This document shows positions 54,373 through 62,909 of a stretch of DNA of 64,000 bases, piece by piece; within the stretch, counting starts at the first letter, position 1, and each line of letters opens with the position of its first letter. Below the pieces are notes generated by a model that saw only the letters and a program-made list of their open reading frames with translations, had not been told where the DNA came from and made no database searches. The position numbers and the translations under genes were made by a program. Origin of the DNA: Dactylosporangium sp. AC04546 (GTDB taxonomy: Bacteria > Actinomycetota > Actinomycetes > Mycobacteriales > Micromonosporaceae). Location: the NCBI RefSeq assembly GCF_022095675.1, contig NZ_JAHYSG010000046.1, positions 1 through 64,000 of the forward strand, read 5' to 3'.

Positions 54373-54774
54373 TCAGTACTGCAGCCTCGGGTCGTCGTAC
54401 TGCTTGAACTCCAGCACGTTGTTGGACGGGTCGACGAGGAAGATGGTGCGGTGCTGCTCGGCGGTGCCCTCGAACCGTGTCGCGGGGCCGGACAGGATTG
54501 GCAGCTTGCGGTACTCGACGAGCTGGAGCAGTCGGTCGAAGTCCTCGGCGCGGGCGAAGGTGACACCGAAGTGCCGGGGATACGTGACGGGTTCGGCGGC
54601 CACCGCGGCGGCGTCGAGGTGGCAGACGAGCTGGTCGCCGAAGAAGTCGAACGTGACGCGGTCGTCGTAGCGGCGGGCCAGCTTGGCGCCGAGGCCGAAG
54701 ACGTAGTACTGGATCGCCTCGTCGAGATCGTGGGTGGGCACCGCGACGTGGAAGGCGTCGTGTGTGGATCGCAT
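54373..54774 (-). CDS. VOC-family (glyoxalase-like) protein
   Basis: 133-aa vicinal-oxygen-chelate protein: beta-alpha-beta-beta-beta repeats starting HDAFHVAVPTHDLDEAIQYY and ending IFLVDPSNNVLEFKQYDDP with the metal-ligand Glu; metal His in TFDFFGDQLVCHL. These enzymes are dioxygenases, isomerases or lyases acting on metal-bound small molecules. GAGGAGA precedes the ATG at 54774. It lies 43 bases behind the phosphosulfolactate-synthase-like gene, with which similar proteins are often paired, so both may act on one small organic acid (inference). Confidence 0.85.
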   Translation of the reverse strand: MRSTHDAFHVAVPTHDLDEAIQYYVFGLGAKLARRYDDRVTFDFFGDQLVCHLDAAAVAAEPVTYPRHFGVTFARAEDFDRLLQLVEYRKLPILSGPATRFEGTAEQHRTIFLVDPSNNVLEFKQYDDPRLQY

Positions 54775-54817
54775 GGATGGTCTCCTCGAATCGAGAGTGT
54801 CAGCGAACCGGCAGGGG

Positions 54818-55591
54818 TCAGGTGCCGGAGGGAAGCCCCGACGGGATTCGTTCGGTGTCGCCCGAGCCGGTGGCCACGCGCAGCAGGGTGTCGCCCCGTA
54901 GTCCACGGCGCAGCGTCTCCGCCCCGAGGACGTCGGCGGCGGCGACGTTGCCGAGGTTGACGTCCGAGCCCAAGGCGTTGATGAGCTCCACCTGGAGCGT
55001 TTTGGTCGGCGCCTCGAACATCACCCGCGCGGTGTCGACGTTGTCGATCACCGCATCCAGGACGTCGCGGCGCAGGTGCCCGTCGGGCCGGGCGATGCCG
55101 CTGCGGCCGCTCTCCCGGGCCTCGGTGACGGCCATGAAGGCGCCGGCGTCGAGGTCCTCGCGCATCGCGTCGACCCATTGGGTCGGTGTGAGCCGCGCTG
55201 AGCGGTCGTCATCCTTGTAGCCGACCTCGGACAGCACGGGGAGGTACTGCGACAGGCGCCGCACGTGTTCGGCCTTGCCGCGCTGGTCCAGAGGGATGGT
55301 GCCGTTGGACACCTCGATGTGGGTGGCGCCGGTGCGCTGGACCAGGTGGAGGTACTCGTCCAGCCGGCCGGTCCACAGGTGGTGCTCGAACAGCGTGCCG
55401 CCGAAGTAGAACCCGATGGCGGCGTCCCGCAGCACCCCGGCCTTGCGGTCGAGGTCGCGCGTGACCAGCGCTGTGCCCCAGCCGAACTTGACCAGGTCGA
55501 TGTAGTGGCCATGGCTGGTGATGAGATCGGTGAAGGCACCGGTGGGCAGGCCGCTGTCGATCACCATCGTGATGCCGGGTGACGTTCGCAT
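54818..55591 (-). CDS. Phosphosulfolactate synthase-like protein (ComA family)
   Basis: 257-aa TIM-barrel protein of the ComA family, which in archaea adds sulfite to phosphoenolpyruvate as the first step of coenzyme M synthesis. Visible family marks: VIDSGLPTGAF, YIDLVKFGWGTALV, FYFGGTLFEHHL and TGATHIEVSNGTIPL with the catalytic Lys and Glu positions. GAGGAGG lies five bases before the ATG at 55591. Sits between an acyltransferase and a VOC gene in one transcript direction. Coenzyme M itself is not expected in an actinomycete, so the product is probably another sulfo- or phospho-organic acid (inference). Confidence 0.8.
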   Translation of the reverse strand: MRTSPGITMVIDSGLPTGAFTDLITSHGHYIDLVKFGWGTALVTRDLDRKAGVLRDAAIGFYFGGTLFEHHLWTGRLDEYLHLVQRTGATHIEVSNGTIPLDQRGKAEHVRRLSQYLPVLSEVGYKDDDRSARLTPTQWVDAMREDLDAGAFMAVTEARESGRSGIARPDGHLRRDVLDAVIDNVDTARVMFEAPTKTLQVELINALGSDVNLGNVAAADVLGAETLRRGLRGDTLLRVATGSGDTERIPSGLPSGT

Positions 55592-55608
55592 CGCATCCTC
55601 CTCAAGGG

Positions 55609-56808
55609 TCATCCCGCGGTACCGCGCCGAAGGCGGCCGATCAGCGCCAGGCTCAGCGGCGTGCGCAGCGTCACCGCGACCGCCGACCAGCAGGCCAGGT
55701 AGATCAATGGGACGACGGCCACCGCGACCGCGGTGACGAGCACGCTGGGCTGTCGCTGTGCCACGGCGGTCAGGCCCGTGGCCGCGCACACCGCCAGCAG
55801 ACCCTGCAGCAGCAACGGGTGAGCCAGGTAGACCCCGAACGAGGCGTCCGATGCGGAGCGCACCAGGCGACGGCCCGGTGCGCTCCGGCGCTGCCAGGCG
55901 ACGCCGCAGGCCAGGAACGCCCAGGCGACGGCGACGCTCTCCACGACGACGACGGGCTGGAACACGGTGCCGGCGACCAGCGGGGGCTGCCCCAGACCTG
56001 CTGCCTGGACGAAGAAGACGGCGACGCCCGCGGCGAGGGCGAGCGCGCATCCGGCGAACACCCACCACGCCCGCTCGAGGGTCCAGCGCATGAGCGTCTC
56101 GGCGTGCCACGCCGCCACGCCCCCGGCCACGATGAACCCCAGGTAGCTGGGCAGGTAGGCGCTCGGGTCGGCGAGCCGTCCGGTCAACACCCCGAGCGCC
56201 GATCCCTGCTGTACGGCGGTGTAGTAACCGAGCTGGTAGACGGCGGCGCCGGTCAGCAGCCATCCGTGCCTCCCGCGGGTGGCCGCCAGCAGCCTTCGCA
56301 GCAGCGGAAACACGAGGTACACCTGCATGGTCACCAGCAGGAAGTACAAGTGGTAGCCGGCGCCTCCGGTCAGCAGGTCGTTCGCGAACCCGGACAGCGC
56401 GTGGCCGACCGGTCGCAGCGGCTCGTCGCCGGCGAGGAAGTACACCACGCTCCACACCACATACGGCGCGCAGACCAGCAGGTAACGCTTTCGCCAGAAC
56501 GTCGACCAGCGCGACGGCGCGCGACCGCGATAGCTGTAGACGAGCACGAACGCGGTGAGCAGGAAGAAGACCTCGCGGCTGACGTGCAGCACGATCAGCG
56601 GCGCACCGTTGGACCACGTCACGCCGCCGGGCTGCTGGGCGAGCACGTGGACGGCGATGACGAGCGCAACGGTCAGCACCCGGACGACGTCGACCGCGTC
56701 GAGATGGGCGGGTGCACGTGGCTCGTCGTGCGGCGTCGACGCCCGGGTGGCCGGTCGGCCGCCGGGTGCCATGGGCAGACCGGCGAGCGGCCGCGGCGAC
56801 CCGCTCAC
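55609..56808 (-). CDS. Acyltransferase 3 family membrane protein
   Basis: 399-aa integral-membrane acyltransferase with ten to eleven spans. Start LDAVDVVRVLTVALVIAVHV carries the conserved Arg and His (AVHVLAQ) of the family, and FFLLTAFVLVYSYRGR the conserved Arg after span 2. Known members acetylate or acylate sugars, peptidoglycan or antibiotics. The GTG at 56808 overlaps the stop of the truncated acyl-CoA-synthetase gene (GTGA), so its original partner gene has lost its 5' end. Confidence 0.85.
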   Translation of the reverse strand: MSGSPRPLAGLPMAPGGRPATRASTPHDEPRAPAHLDAVDVVRVLTVALVIAVHVLAQQPGGVTWSNGAPLIVLHVSREVFFLLTAFVLVYSYRGRAPSRWSTFWRKRYLLVCAPYVVWSVVYFLAGDEPLRPVGHALSGFANDLLTGGAGYHLYFLLVTMQVYLVFPLLRRLLAATRGRHGWLLTGAAVYQLGYYTAVQQGSALGVLTGRLADPSAYLPSYLGFIVAGGVAAWHAETLMRWTLERAWWVFAGCALALAAGVAVFFVQAAGLGQPPLVAGTVFQPVVVVESVAVAWAFLACGVAWQRRSAPGRRLVRSASDASFGVYLAHPLLLQGLLAVCAATGLTAVAQRQPSVLVTAVAVAVVPLIYLACWSAVAVTLRTPLSLALIGRLRRGTAG

Positions 56809-57767
56809 CGGCTACCGCCCAGGGCCGCGTCGCTGGCCAGGGCCATCACGTCGGCGCGGACGGCACGGCGGAGCACCTTGCCCGTGGGGCCGGTCGGCAG
56901 CTCAGAGGTGACGGTGACGGCGGCCGGCCGCTTGTGGCGGGGCAACCGCTGGGCGCACAGCCGGTCCAGCTCCTCGACCACGCCGGACGCTGTGCGGTGC
57001 GCCCGGAGCACGACGAACGCGACCGGTACCTGGCCGAGCCGCTCGTGCGGCGCGGCGACCACGGCGGCCGAACTGACCGCGGGATGGCCGAGCAGGACGT
57101 TCTCCACCTCCTGCGGGTGGAGCTTCTCCCCGCCCCGGTTGATGACGTCGTCGGCGCGGCCGACCAGGTACACGTAGCCGTCCTCGTCGCGGAACCCAAG
57201 ATCACCGGTGGGCAGCCACCCGTGCGCGTCCCGCGCCGGCCGGCTCGCTTCCGCCCCGTGCCCGGTCAGCTCCAGATACCGGCCGGTCACCTGCCACCCA
57301 CGCAGTACGACCTCGCCCTGCGAACCCGGCGGGACGGGACGGCGGTCCGGGCCAATGACCGTCAGCCCGACGCCGACCGGCAGCCCGACGGAGCCGGCGC
57401 GCCGAGCGGAGCTGTCGAGCGGATCGGCGGTGATCTGACCCGCCGCCTCGGTCATCCCGTAGGTGTTCAGCACCGCGACGCCGGTGTGCGCGGTGAAGGT
57501 CTCCGACGTCGAGACGGGCAGCGGCGCCGATGCGGAACGGGCGAACCGCAGCCGCGCAAGGGTCGCCTCGTGTGGCGCGGGCTGCGCGGCGAGAGCGCCC
57601 AGCATCGCCGGAACGGTGTTCAGCCAGGTGGGTGACCACTCCATCACCCGCGACCAGTACGCGCCGGCTTCGAAGCGCGGATCCAGCACCAGCGACGCGC
57701 CGCTGACAAGCGCCGCGAGCAAGCCCATCACCTGCGCGTTGACGTGGAACAGCGGCAGCGGGCTGTA
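56805..57767 (-). pseudogene. Acyl-CoA synthetase (AMP-binding), 5' truncated
   Basis: The C-terminal two thirds of an adenylate-forming enzyme: SPLPLFHVNAQVMGLLAALV, NTYGMTEAAGQITADPLD (A5 region), TGDLGFRDEDGYVYLVGRAD (A7-A8), RGGEKLHPQEVENVLL and the A10 Lys in LPTGPTGKVLRRAV. The N-terminal P-loop (SGTTGxPK) and start are absent: at about 57767 the match ends and the frame runs into an Arg-rich antisense of the next gene. A deletion seems to have removed about 150 residues together with the promoter. Confidence 0.85.
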
Positions 57768-57785
57768 CCGTCGCGGCGCCCCGGT

Positions 57786-58276
57786 CCGGGCCGCTGGTGT
57801 CCGCCGGGCCCGCCATGCCCGGCATCCGCGCCGGGCGGGGCGGCGGCATCGACGATCCCTGGCCCGACGTGGGCGTCCGAGGCGGCGGGCGCACCACCGG
57901 CGCGATCGGCATGGCGCGAGTGCTCGTCGACCGTGCACCCGACCCGCGGGTGCGCGCGCTGCTGACGCACGACGCCGGTGCGTACACCTGGGTCGTCGCG
58001 ACGATCGGCTCCCGCGGTGCGGCGAGCTATCAGCTGGCCACGGGGCGGCCCGCGATGGCGGTCGGTGGCTTCAGCGGGACCGACCCGACGCCTACGCTCG
58101 CGCAGTTCCAGCACGACGTCGCCGCCAAGCGGATCCACTACTTCATCGCCGATCCGTTCGCCCGCGTCTTTGCCGGCACCCGCTCGAGCGACAGCGTCCG
58201 GATCGCCGACTGGGTGCAGCACAACTACCCGGCCACCACGACCGACGGCGTCACCATCTACGACCTGTCGAGGTGA
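57786..58276 (+). pseudogene. YkcA/B-type mannosyltransferase C-terminal fragment
   Basis: About 160 residues from the C-terminal domain of an ArnT/PMT-like glycosyltransferase: a Gly-rich linker (RAGRGGGIDDPWPDVGVRGG), then AGAYTWVVATIGSRGAASYQ, MAVGGFSGTDPTPTLAQFQH and RIHYFIADPFARVF, ending VTIYDLSR. The membrane-bound catalytic part is missing. The left edge meets the truncated acyl-CoA-synthetase gene within about 20 bases. The GTG at 57797 could still start a soluble remnant. Confidence 0.8.
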
Positions 58277-58280
58277 GACG

Positions 58281-59519
58281 GTGACCGATGTCCGACCTCC
58301 GCGCGCGACCAGCCAGGCGCGCGACGCCCGGTCCGGCCTCCAGGCGCCGGTCCTCGACATCGTCATCCCCGTGTACAACGAGGAGACGGACCTGGGGCCG
58401 TGCGTGCGGCGGCTGCACGCGAACCTCACCGGGACGTTCCCGTACCCGTTCCGGATCACCGTCGCCGACAACGCCAGTACCGACGCCACCCTCGACGTCG
58501 CCCGCACTCTGGCAGCCGAACTGCCCGAGGTGGCCGTCCTCCACGTGGCCGAGAAGGGGCGTGGCGGCGCGCTGCGGGCGGCGTGGACGGCGTCGGACGC
58601 CGCGGTGCTGGCCTACACCGACGTCGACCTGTCCACCGATCTGGCGGCGCTGCTGCCCCTCGTCGCGCCATTGCTGACCGGCCACTCCGACCTGGCCATC
58701 GGCACGCGCCTGTCCGACGGTGCGCGCGTTGTCCGCGGCGCCAAGCGTGAGTGGCTCTCGCGCTCGTACAACCTGCTGCTTCGTGGCACGCTGGCCGCCC
58801 ACTTCTCCGACGCGCAGTGCGGGTTCAAGGCGATCCGCAAGGACGTGGCCGACCAGGTGCTCCCGCTCGTACGGGACACCGGCTTCTTCTTCGACACCGA
58901 GCTGCTCGTGCTGGCCCAACGCGCCGGCCTGCGCATCCACGAGGTGCCCGTCGACTGGGTCGACGACGCGGACTCCAGGGTCGACATCCTCGCCACCGCC
59001 GTCGCCGACCTCAGGGGCATCGCGCGGCTGGTCGAGGGGACGATCACCGGCCGGCCATCCCTCACCGCGCTCCGGGACCAGTTCGGCCGCGGGTCGCTGC
59101 CGCTCCCCATTCCCGGCGTACCGCGAGGGCTGCCCCATCAGCTGGCGCGGTTCGCGATCGTCGGCGTGCTCAGTACGCTCGCCTACCTCGCGCTGTACGC
59201 CGTACTGCGCCCGGACACCGGAGCGCAGGCGGCGAACCTGGCGGCACTGCTCATCGCGACGGTCGGTAACACCGCCGTCAACCGCCGCCTGACGTTCGGC
59301 GTCCGAGGCCGGGAACACGCCGTGCGCCACCAGTTCCAGGGCATGCTGATCTTCGTGCTGGCACTCGGCATTACCAGCGGATCGCTCGCCGTGCTCAACC
59401 GGGTCAGCCAGCATCCGGCCCGCGTCCTGGAGATGGGTGTGCTCGTCGTGGCCAATCTCGCCGCCACCCTGGTCCGATTCGTCCTCATGCGTGGCTGGGT
59501 CTTCCGCGCCGCGCACTGA
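58281..59519 (+). CDS. GT2 glycosyltransferase fused to GtrA-like membrane domain
   Basis: 412-aa enzyme. N-terminal GT-A domain of the dolichol/polyprenyl-phosphate sugar synthase type: LDIVIPVYNEETDLGPCVRR, ADNASTDATLDVARTL, AVLAYTDVDLSTDL with the DxD metal motif, and DAQCGFKAIRKDVADQVLPL. C-terminal 120 residues are a four-span GtrA-like flippase domain (LARFAIVGVLSTLAYLALYA, LIATVGNTAVNRRLTF). It probably loads a sugar on a polyprenyl-phosphate and flips it for the truncated or other mannosyltransferases (inference). GTG at 58281, four bases after the upstream fragment stop. Confidence 0.9.
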   Translation: MTDVRPPRATSQARDARSGLQAPVLDIVIPVYNEETDLGPCVRRLHANLTGTFPYPFRITVADNASTDATLDVARTLAAELPEVAVLHVAEKGRGGALRAAWTASDAAVLAYTDVDLSTDLAALLPLVAPLLTGHSDLAIGTRLSDGARVVRGAKREWLSRSYNLLLRGTLAAHFSDAQCGFKAIRKDVADQVLPLVRDTGFFFDTELLVLAQRAGLRIHEVPVDWVDDADSRVDILATAVADLRGIARLVEGTITGRPSLTALRDQFGRGSLPLPIPGVPRGLPHQLARFAIVGVLSTLAYLALYAVLRPDTGAQAANLAALLIATVGNTAVNRRLTFGVRGREHAVRHQFQGMLIFVLALGITSGSLAVLNRVSQHPARVLEMGVLVVANLAATLVRFVLMRGWVFRAAH

Positions 59520-59532
59520 CAGGCGGTGACCC

Positions 59533-60858
59533 ATGAGCTTGAACCGCAGCACCATTTGCGTCCTGGCCGTGGTCGCGGTGCTCCTCGCCCTCATTCTCGG
59601 CACCGGCGCCGGACTCTTCGACGGCGTATCGCTGCTGAACCCGGCCGCCGCCACCGCGATCGAGCTGCTCGCCCTCGCTGCCCTGGTCGGCTCGTGGGCG
59701 CGCCGGGACCCGCGCTGGCTGTCGCGCACCCTGCCGCTGCTGTGGGGCTTCGCGCTGGTGCTCACCGTCGCGACGGTGGTGGCACTGCGGGTGACCGCGA
59801 CGATCCGCGACCGCTACCCGCCGATCTTCGCCCTCTGGTTCGCCCTCGCGGTGGCGGCCATCGCCGGGGTGCCGCTCGCGCTGTCCCGCCCGGGCCTCGC
59901 CCGCCGGATCGCCGCCGTGTGCGCGGTGCCGCTGACCATCGCGGGCGGCCTGCTCGTCGTCAACCAGGTCTACGCCGTCTGGCCGAATGTCGGCGACCTT
60001 CTCGGCCACACGCATGTGCTGGGCGGCGGCGAACTCGACCGGACGCTGCGGGCGCCACCACCGCAGGTACGCGAGCAGGGCGTGCTCGGCTGGTACGACA
60101 TGCCGGCGACGGTCTCACACTTCCAGCACCGGCCCGGATACGTGTACCTGCCACCGGCCTACTTCACGGCCGACCGCCCGAACCTGCCCGTGGTGGTGGT
60201 GCTGGCCGGCGTGCCGGGCTGGACCAGCCAGTGGCCGCAGGCGGGTGACGCGGTGACCACCGCCGCCCGCTACGCCGCTGGGCACCACGGCGTCGCGCCG
60301 GTACTCGTCTTCGTCGACCAGAACGGCGGGACGTACCGGGACACGGAGTGCGTCGACGGGACGCTCGGGAACGCCGAGACCTTCCTCACCGTCGACATCC
60401 CCGCATTCGTCACCGGGACGCTGCACATCCGGCACGACCCCGCGACGTGGGCCGTCGTCGGCTTCTCCGAGGGCGGCACCTGCGCGGCCGACCTCGTGCT
60501 GCGCCACCCCGACGTCTTCCGGCACCTCGTCGACCTGGGCGGCGAGGCGCGGCCGACCCTGCGCGACCCGAGCCTGACCCTGCACACACTGTTCGACGGC
60601 TCCGCGGCCGCCGAGCGCGCCCATGACCCCGTGCATCTGCTCGCCACCCGCCGGTACGACCAGGTCAGCGCCTGGTTCGCCGCGGGCACCGACGACCCCG
60701 GCGGCATCGCCACCGCCCATCAGCTCGCGCAGGCCGCGGCCACGGCGGGTGTCACGTGCCACGAGTTCACCGGCGACGGCGGGCACAACTGGCAGTTCGC
60801 CCGCACGGCCTTCGCGCAGGTCCTGCCACAGCTCGGACAAGACCTCGGGATTCACTGA
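59533..60858 (+). CDS. Membrane-anchored esterase
   Basis: 441-aa protein with four N-terminal membrane spans (about 8-150) and an extracellular alpha/beta-hydrolase domain of the esterase D/mycolyltransferase-like family. Nucleophile Ser in AVVGFSEGGTCAADLVL (GxSxG), His in GDGGHNWQFARTAF, and a Gly-rich oxyanion stretch PVVVVLAGVPGW. ATG at 59533, 13 bases after the glycosyltransferase stop; cotranscribed. Similar proteins with this topology act on cell-envelope lipids or glycans; the substrate is not identifiable. Confidence 0.85.
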   Translation: MSLNRSTICVLAVVAVLLALILGTGAGLFDGVSLLNPAAATAIELLALAALVGSWARRDPRWLSRTLPLLWGFALVLTVATVVALRVTATIRDRYPPIFALWFALAVAAIAGVPLALSRPGLARRIAAVCAVPLTIAGGLLVVNQVYAVWPNVGDLLGHTHVLGGGELDRTLRAPPPQVREQGVLGWYDMPATVSHFQHRPGYVYLPPAYFTADRPNLPVVVVLAGVPGWTSQWPQAGDAVTTAARYAAGHHGVAPVLVFVDQNGGTYRDTECVDGTLGNAETFLTVDIPAFVTGTLHIRHDPATWAVVGFSEGGTCAADLVLRHPDVFRHLVDLGGEARPTLRDPSLTLHTLFDGSAAAERAHDPVHLLATRRYDQVSAWFAAGTDDPGGIATAHQLAQAAATAGVTCHEFTGDGGHNWQFARTAFAQVLPQLGQDLGIH

Positions 60859-60907
60859 CCGGGCGCGATGCCGCAGCTGCCGCGCGGTTCCCGGACCGGT
60901 TGGGTGT

Positions 60908-62596
60908 TCACGCGAGCCATGTGAGGGCGACGGCCGTTGCTGCGATGGCCGCCCAGATCAGGTACAGCGGCCATGGACGTCGTGACGCTGGAAGTCCAGG
61001 CGGCGGGCCCACCCGGCCCGTGTCGAGCGCGATGCGTCGTGCGTGCCGCAGCGCGGCGGCCAGTTGCAAGGGCGAGCGGGCGACGCCGGCTGCCGGCCGG
61101 CCGGCAGCCGCCGGGACCGCGAACGTGAACTCGCCGTCGGTCAGCAGCACCTCGCCGTCCTCGGTGATCTCGATGGCGGTGTCCGGCGTCCAGGCCGAAC
61201 GGCGGGATCCCCATGGTGTCAGTACCGAGATGCCGCCGACGTTCCAGTATGCGCAAGGTCGTAGGTAGTACCGCCATGCCAGCTCGCATGCCACGCCCGC
61301 GCTCACGACGCCGAGGACCGCGAGCGCCATGGCCGGTACGGTCCCGGCGGCGGCCGCCATCGTGACCGTCACGATGGCTGGCGCTTGCACCGCCGTGCCC
61401 GCCCAGGAGCGAACTGTCGCGGCGTGGTGCTCCCGGAGGGTGGACGGATCCTGGTCTTCCGGCAGGAGATCGGCCGGGTCGACGGCAGGCTCGCCGTCGT
61501 CCTCGATACCGGCCGGCAGACCCCGGTCGCTGTCGTACGGGACGATCTCCACCTCGGCGACCGGCCTGGTTGGAACGCGGACGCGACCATCGACCTCCAC
61601 CGCACACCACCCCCCGGCGTGGGGATCGCCGAACAGGGTCGCGGGCACTGTGTTCACCCGCGCGCGGGCATGGGAGTCCTCGTCGTCCGAGCCGTGCGGC
61701 GGGCATTCGTGAACAACGACGATGGTGAACTGCCGTGCGCTTCCCCGCGGGCCCGGGAGCAGCACGGCGATCTCATCACCGCGGTCAAGCACCCGCACGG
61801 CATGGACCGCTTGCGGCTCGGCGAACAACCGGCGCAGCATCCGCCGTCGTCCGTAGGCCTGGGCGAGCAGCCCCACCCCGCCGCCGGCGACTGGTACCAG
61901 CGGCAGGAACAGCATCGTGATGTCGTACGGCTCGGCGCTGAGCTGTCGCAGCCCGGCGCCGTCTATCAGCACCTCGACCGGGAGGCCGACCGGGTAGTCG
62001 GAGGCGGAGAGTACCTCGGCGACGAACTCCGTGCCGTCCGCGAGCCTCAGGCGGACAGCGTTGGCGTCGTCCACGTGCTCGAGGACCTCGGCGATCAGAC
62101 GGTCGGCGGCAGCCTGCTGCGCATCGACCTGGTTCTGCCGCCACAGGGTCAGGCCCATGGCCGCGAGACCGGCGGCCACCAGCAGCGCTCCGCCGATACT
62201 GCTGAGCGTGCCCACCGCCGGCAGCCGGTGCGGTGTCGACGGCCGCCGCCGGACAGCACTCGCGAGCGGCTCCTGCCACCGCAGCCGTGCGACGCCGACC
62301 GCGACGACGACCAACGCCAGCGGCAGCAATGCACGCCAGCCGAGCTGGGAGTCGTCGACCCGGTCGGCGATCGGCCACAGCACGGCGCACACCACACCCG
62401 CGCCCACGGCCGCCCACCGGTGCAGGTAGGACATCACCGCGGTCGCGGCGAGCACGCCCACCGCGATGGACATGACCGGCTCCGGATCGCACCCACCGGC
62501 CGTACAGGAAACGTCGGGCACGGTGAAGACGGTCACCAGCAGGACCGCCGCCGCGATCCCGGCAACGAGGTGATCAGCGCGGGGGTACGGACGCAT
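60908..62596 (-). CDS. Large membrane protein of unknown function
   Basis: 562-aa protein. At least seven to nine hydrophobic spans: four in the first 120 residues (VAGIAAAVLLVTVFTVP, VMSIAVGVLAATAVMSYL, LLPLALVVVAVGVARL), one near 150, one near 225 (ITMLFLPLVPVAGGGVGLL), two near 400-440 and one at the C-terminus (WPLYLIWAAIAATAVALTWL). Soluble loops hold beta-rich segments (VRLRLADGTEFVAEVLS, WCAVEVDGRVRVPTRPV). No family recognised. The ATG at 62596 is chosen (62608 is possible); it overlaps the decayed gene fragment on the same strand. Confidence 0.6.
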   Translation of the reverse strand: MRPYPRADHLVAGIAAAVLLVTVFTVPDVSCTAGGCDPEPVMSIAVGVLAATAVMSYLHRWAAVGAGVVCAVLWPIADRVDDSQLGWRALLPLALVVVAVGVARLRWQEPLASAVRRRPSTPHRLPAVGTLSSIGGALLVAAGLAAMGLTLWRQNQVDAQQAAADRLIAEVLEHVDDANAVRLRLADGTEFVAEVLSASDYPVGLPVEVLIDGAGLRQLSAEPYDITMLFLPLVPVAGGGVGLLAQAYGRRRMLRRLFAEPQAVHAVRVLDRGDEIAVLLPGPRGSARQFTIVVVHECPPHGSDDEDSHARARVNTVPATLFGDPHAGGWCAVEVDGRVRVPTRPVAEVEIVPYDSDRGLPAGIEDDGEPAVDPADLLPEDQDPSTLREHHAATVRSWAGTAVQAPAIVTVTMAAAAGTVPAMALAVLGVVSAGVACELAWRYYLRPCAYWNVGGISVLTPWGSRRSAWTPDTAIEITEDGEVLLTDGEFTFAVPAAAGRPAAGVARSPLQLAAALRHARRIALDTGRVGPPPGLPASRRPWPLYLIWAAIAATAVALTWLA

Positions 62597-62756
62597 GCCC
62601 GTGATCATGCCCGATAACAGCGTAACCGCCGACCAGCACAACCCCGTGGTTCAGCCGCACGATGGCCTCGCCCTGTTCGGCTGCGGTCAACGACCGGTCG
62701 ATCGCCACGAACTCGTAGTACTGGTACTCGCCGACCGGCTCGGGTAGCCCGGCCAT
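62574..62756 (-). pseudogene. N-terminal fragment of an uncharacterised actinobacterial protein
   Basis: About 30 residues EYQYYEFVAIDRSLTAAEQG match the conserved start of a large uncharacterised family (EYxYYEFLAVDRPLTxxxxxELR). After this the text no longer fits and stops at 62574 inside the next gene. No SD-preceded start is clear. Confidence 0.5.
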
Positions 62757-62909
62757 CGACAGACTCACTCGGGGGACGCCGGTCGGCTCAGGCCGAGCTC
62801 GTGGGCGGCCCGCATGATGAGGACGAAACCGGGATGGCTCGGCTGGTAAACGAATCGGCCGCTGCGGCAACAGAAGGGTGTGCACTCATCCAACCTGTTG
62901 TCCGCGCGA

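Noticed and set aside
54354..55178. Upstream extension of the esterase frame to 55178
   Set aside because: Ser/Thr/Arg-rich out-of-frame text across the VOC gene; signal peptide starts at 54353.
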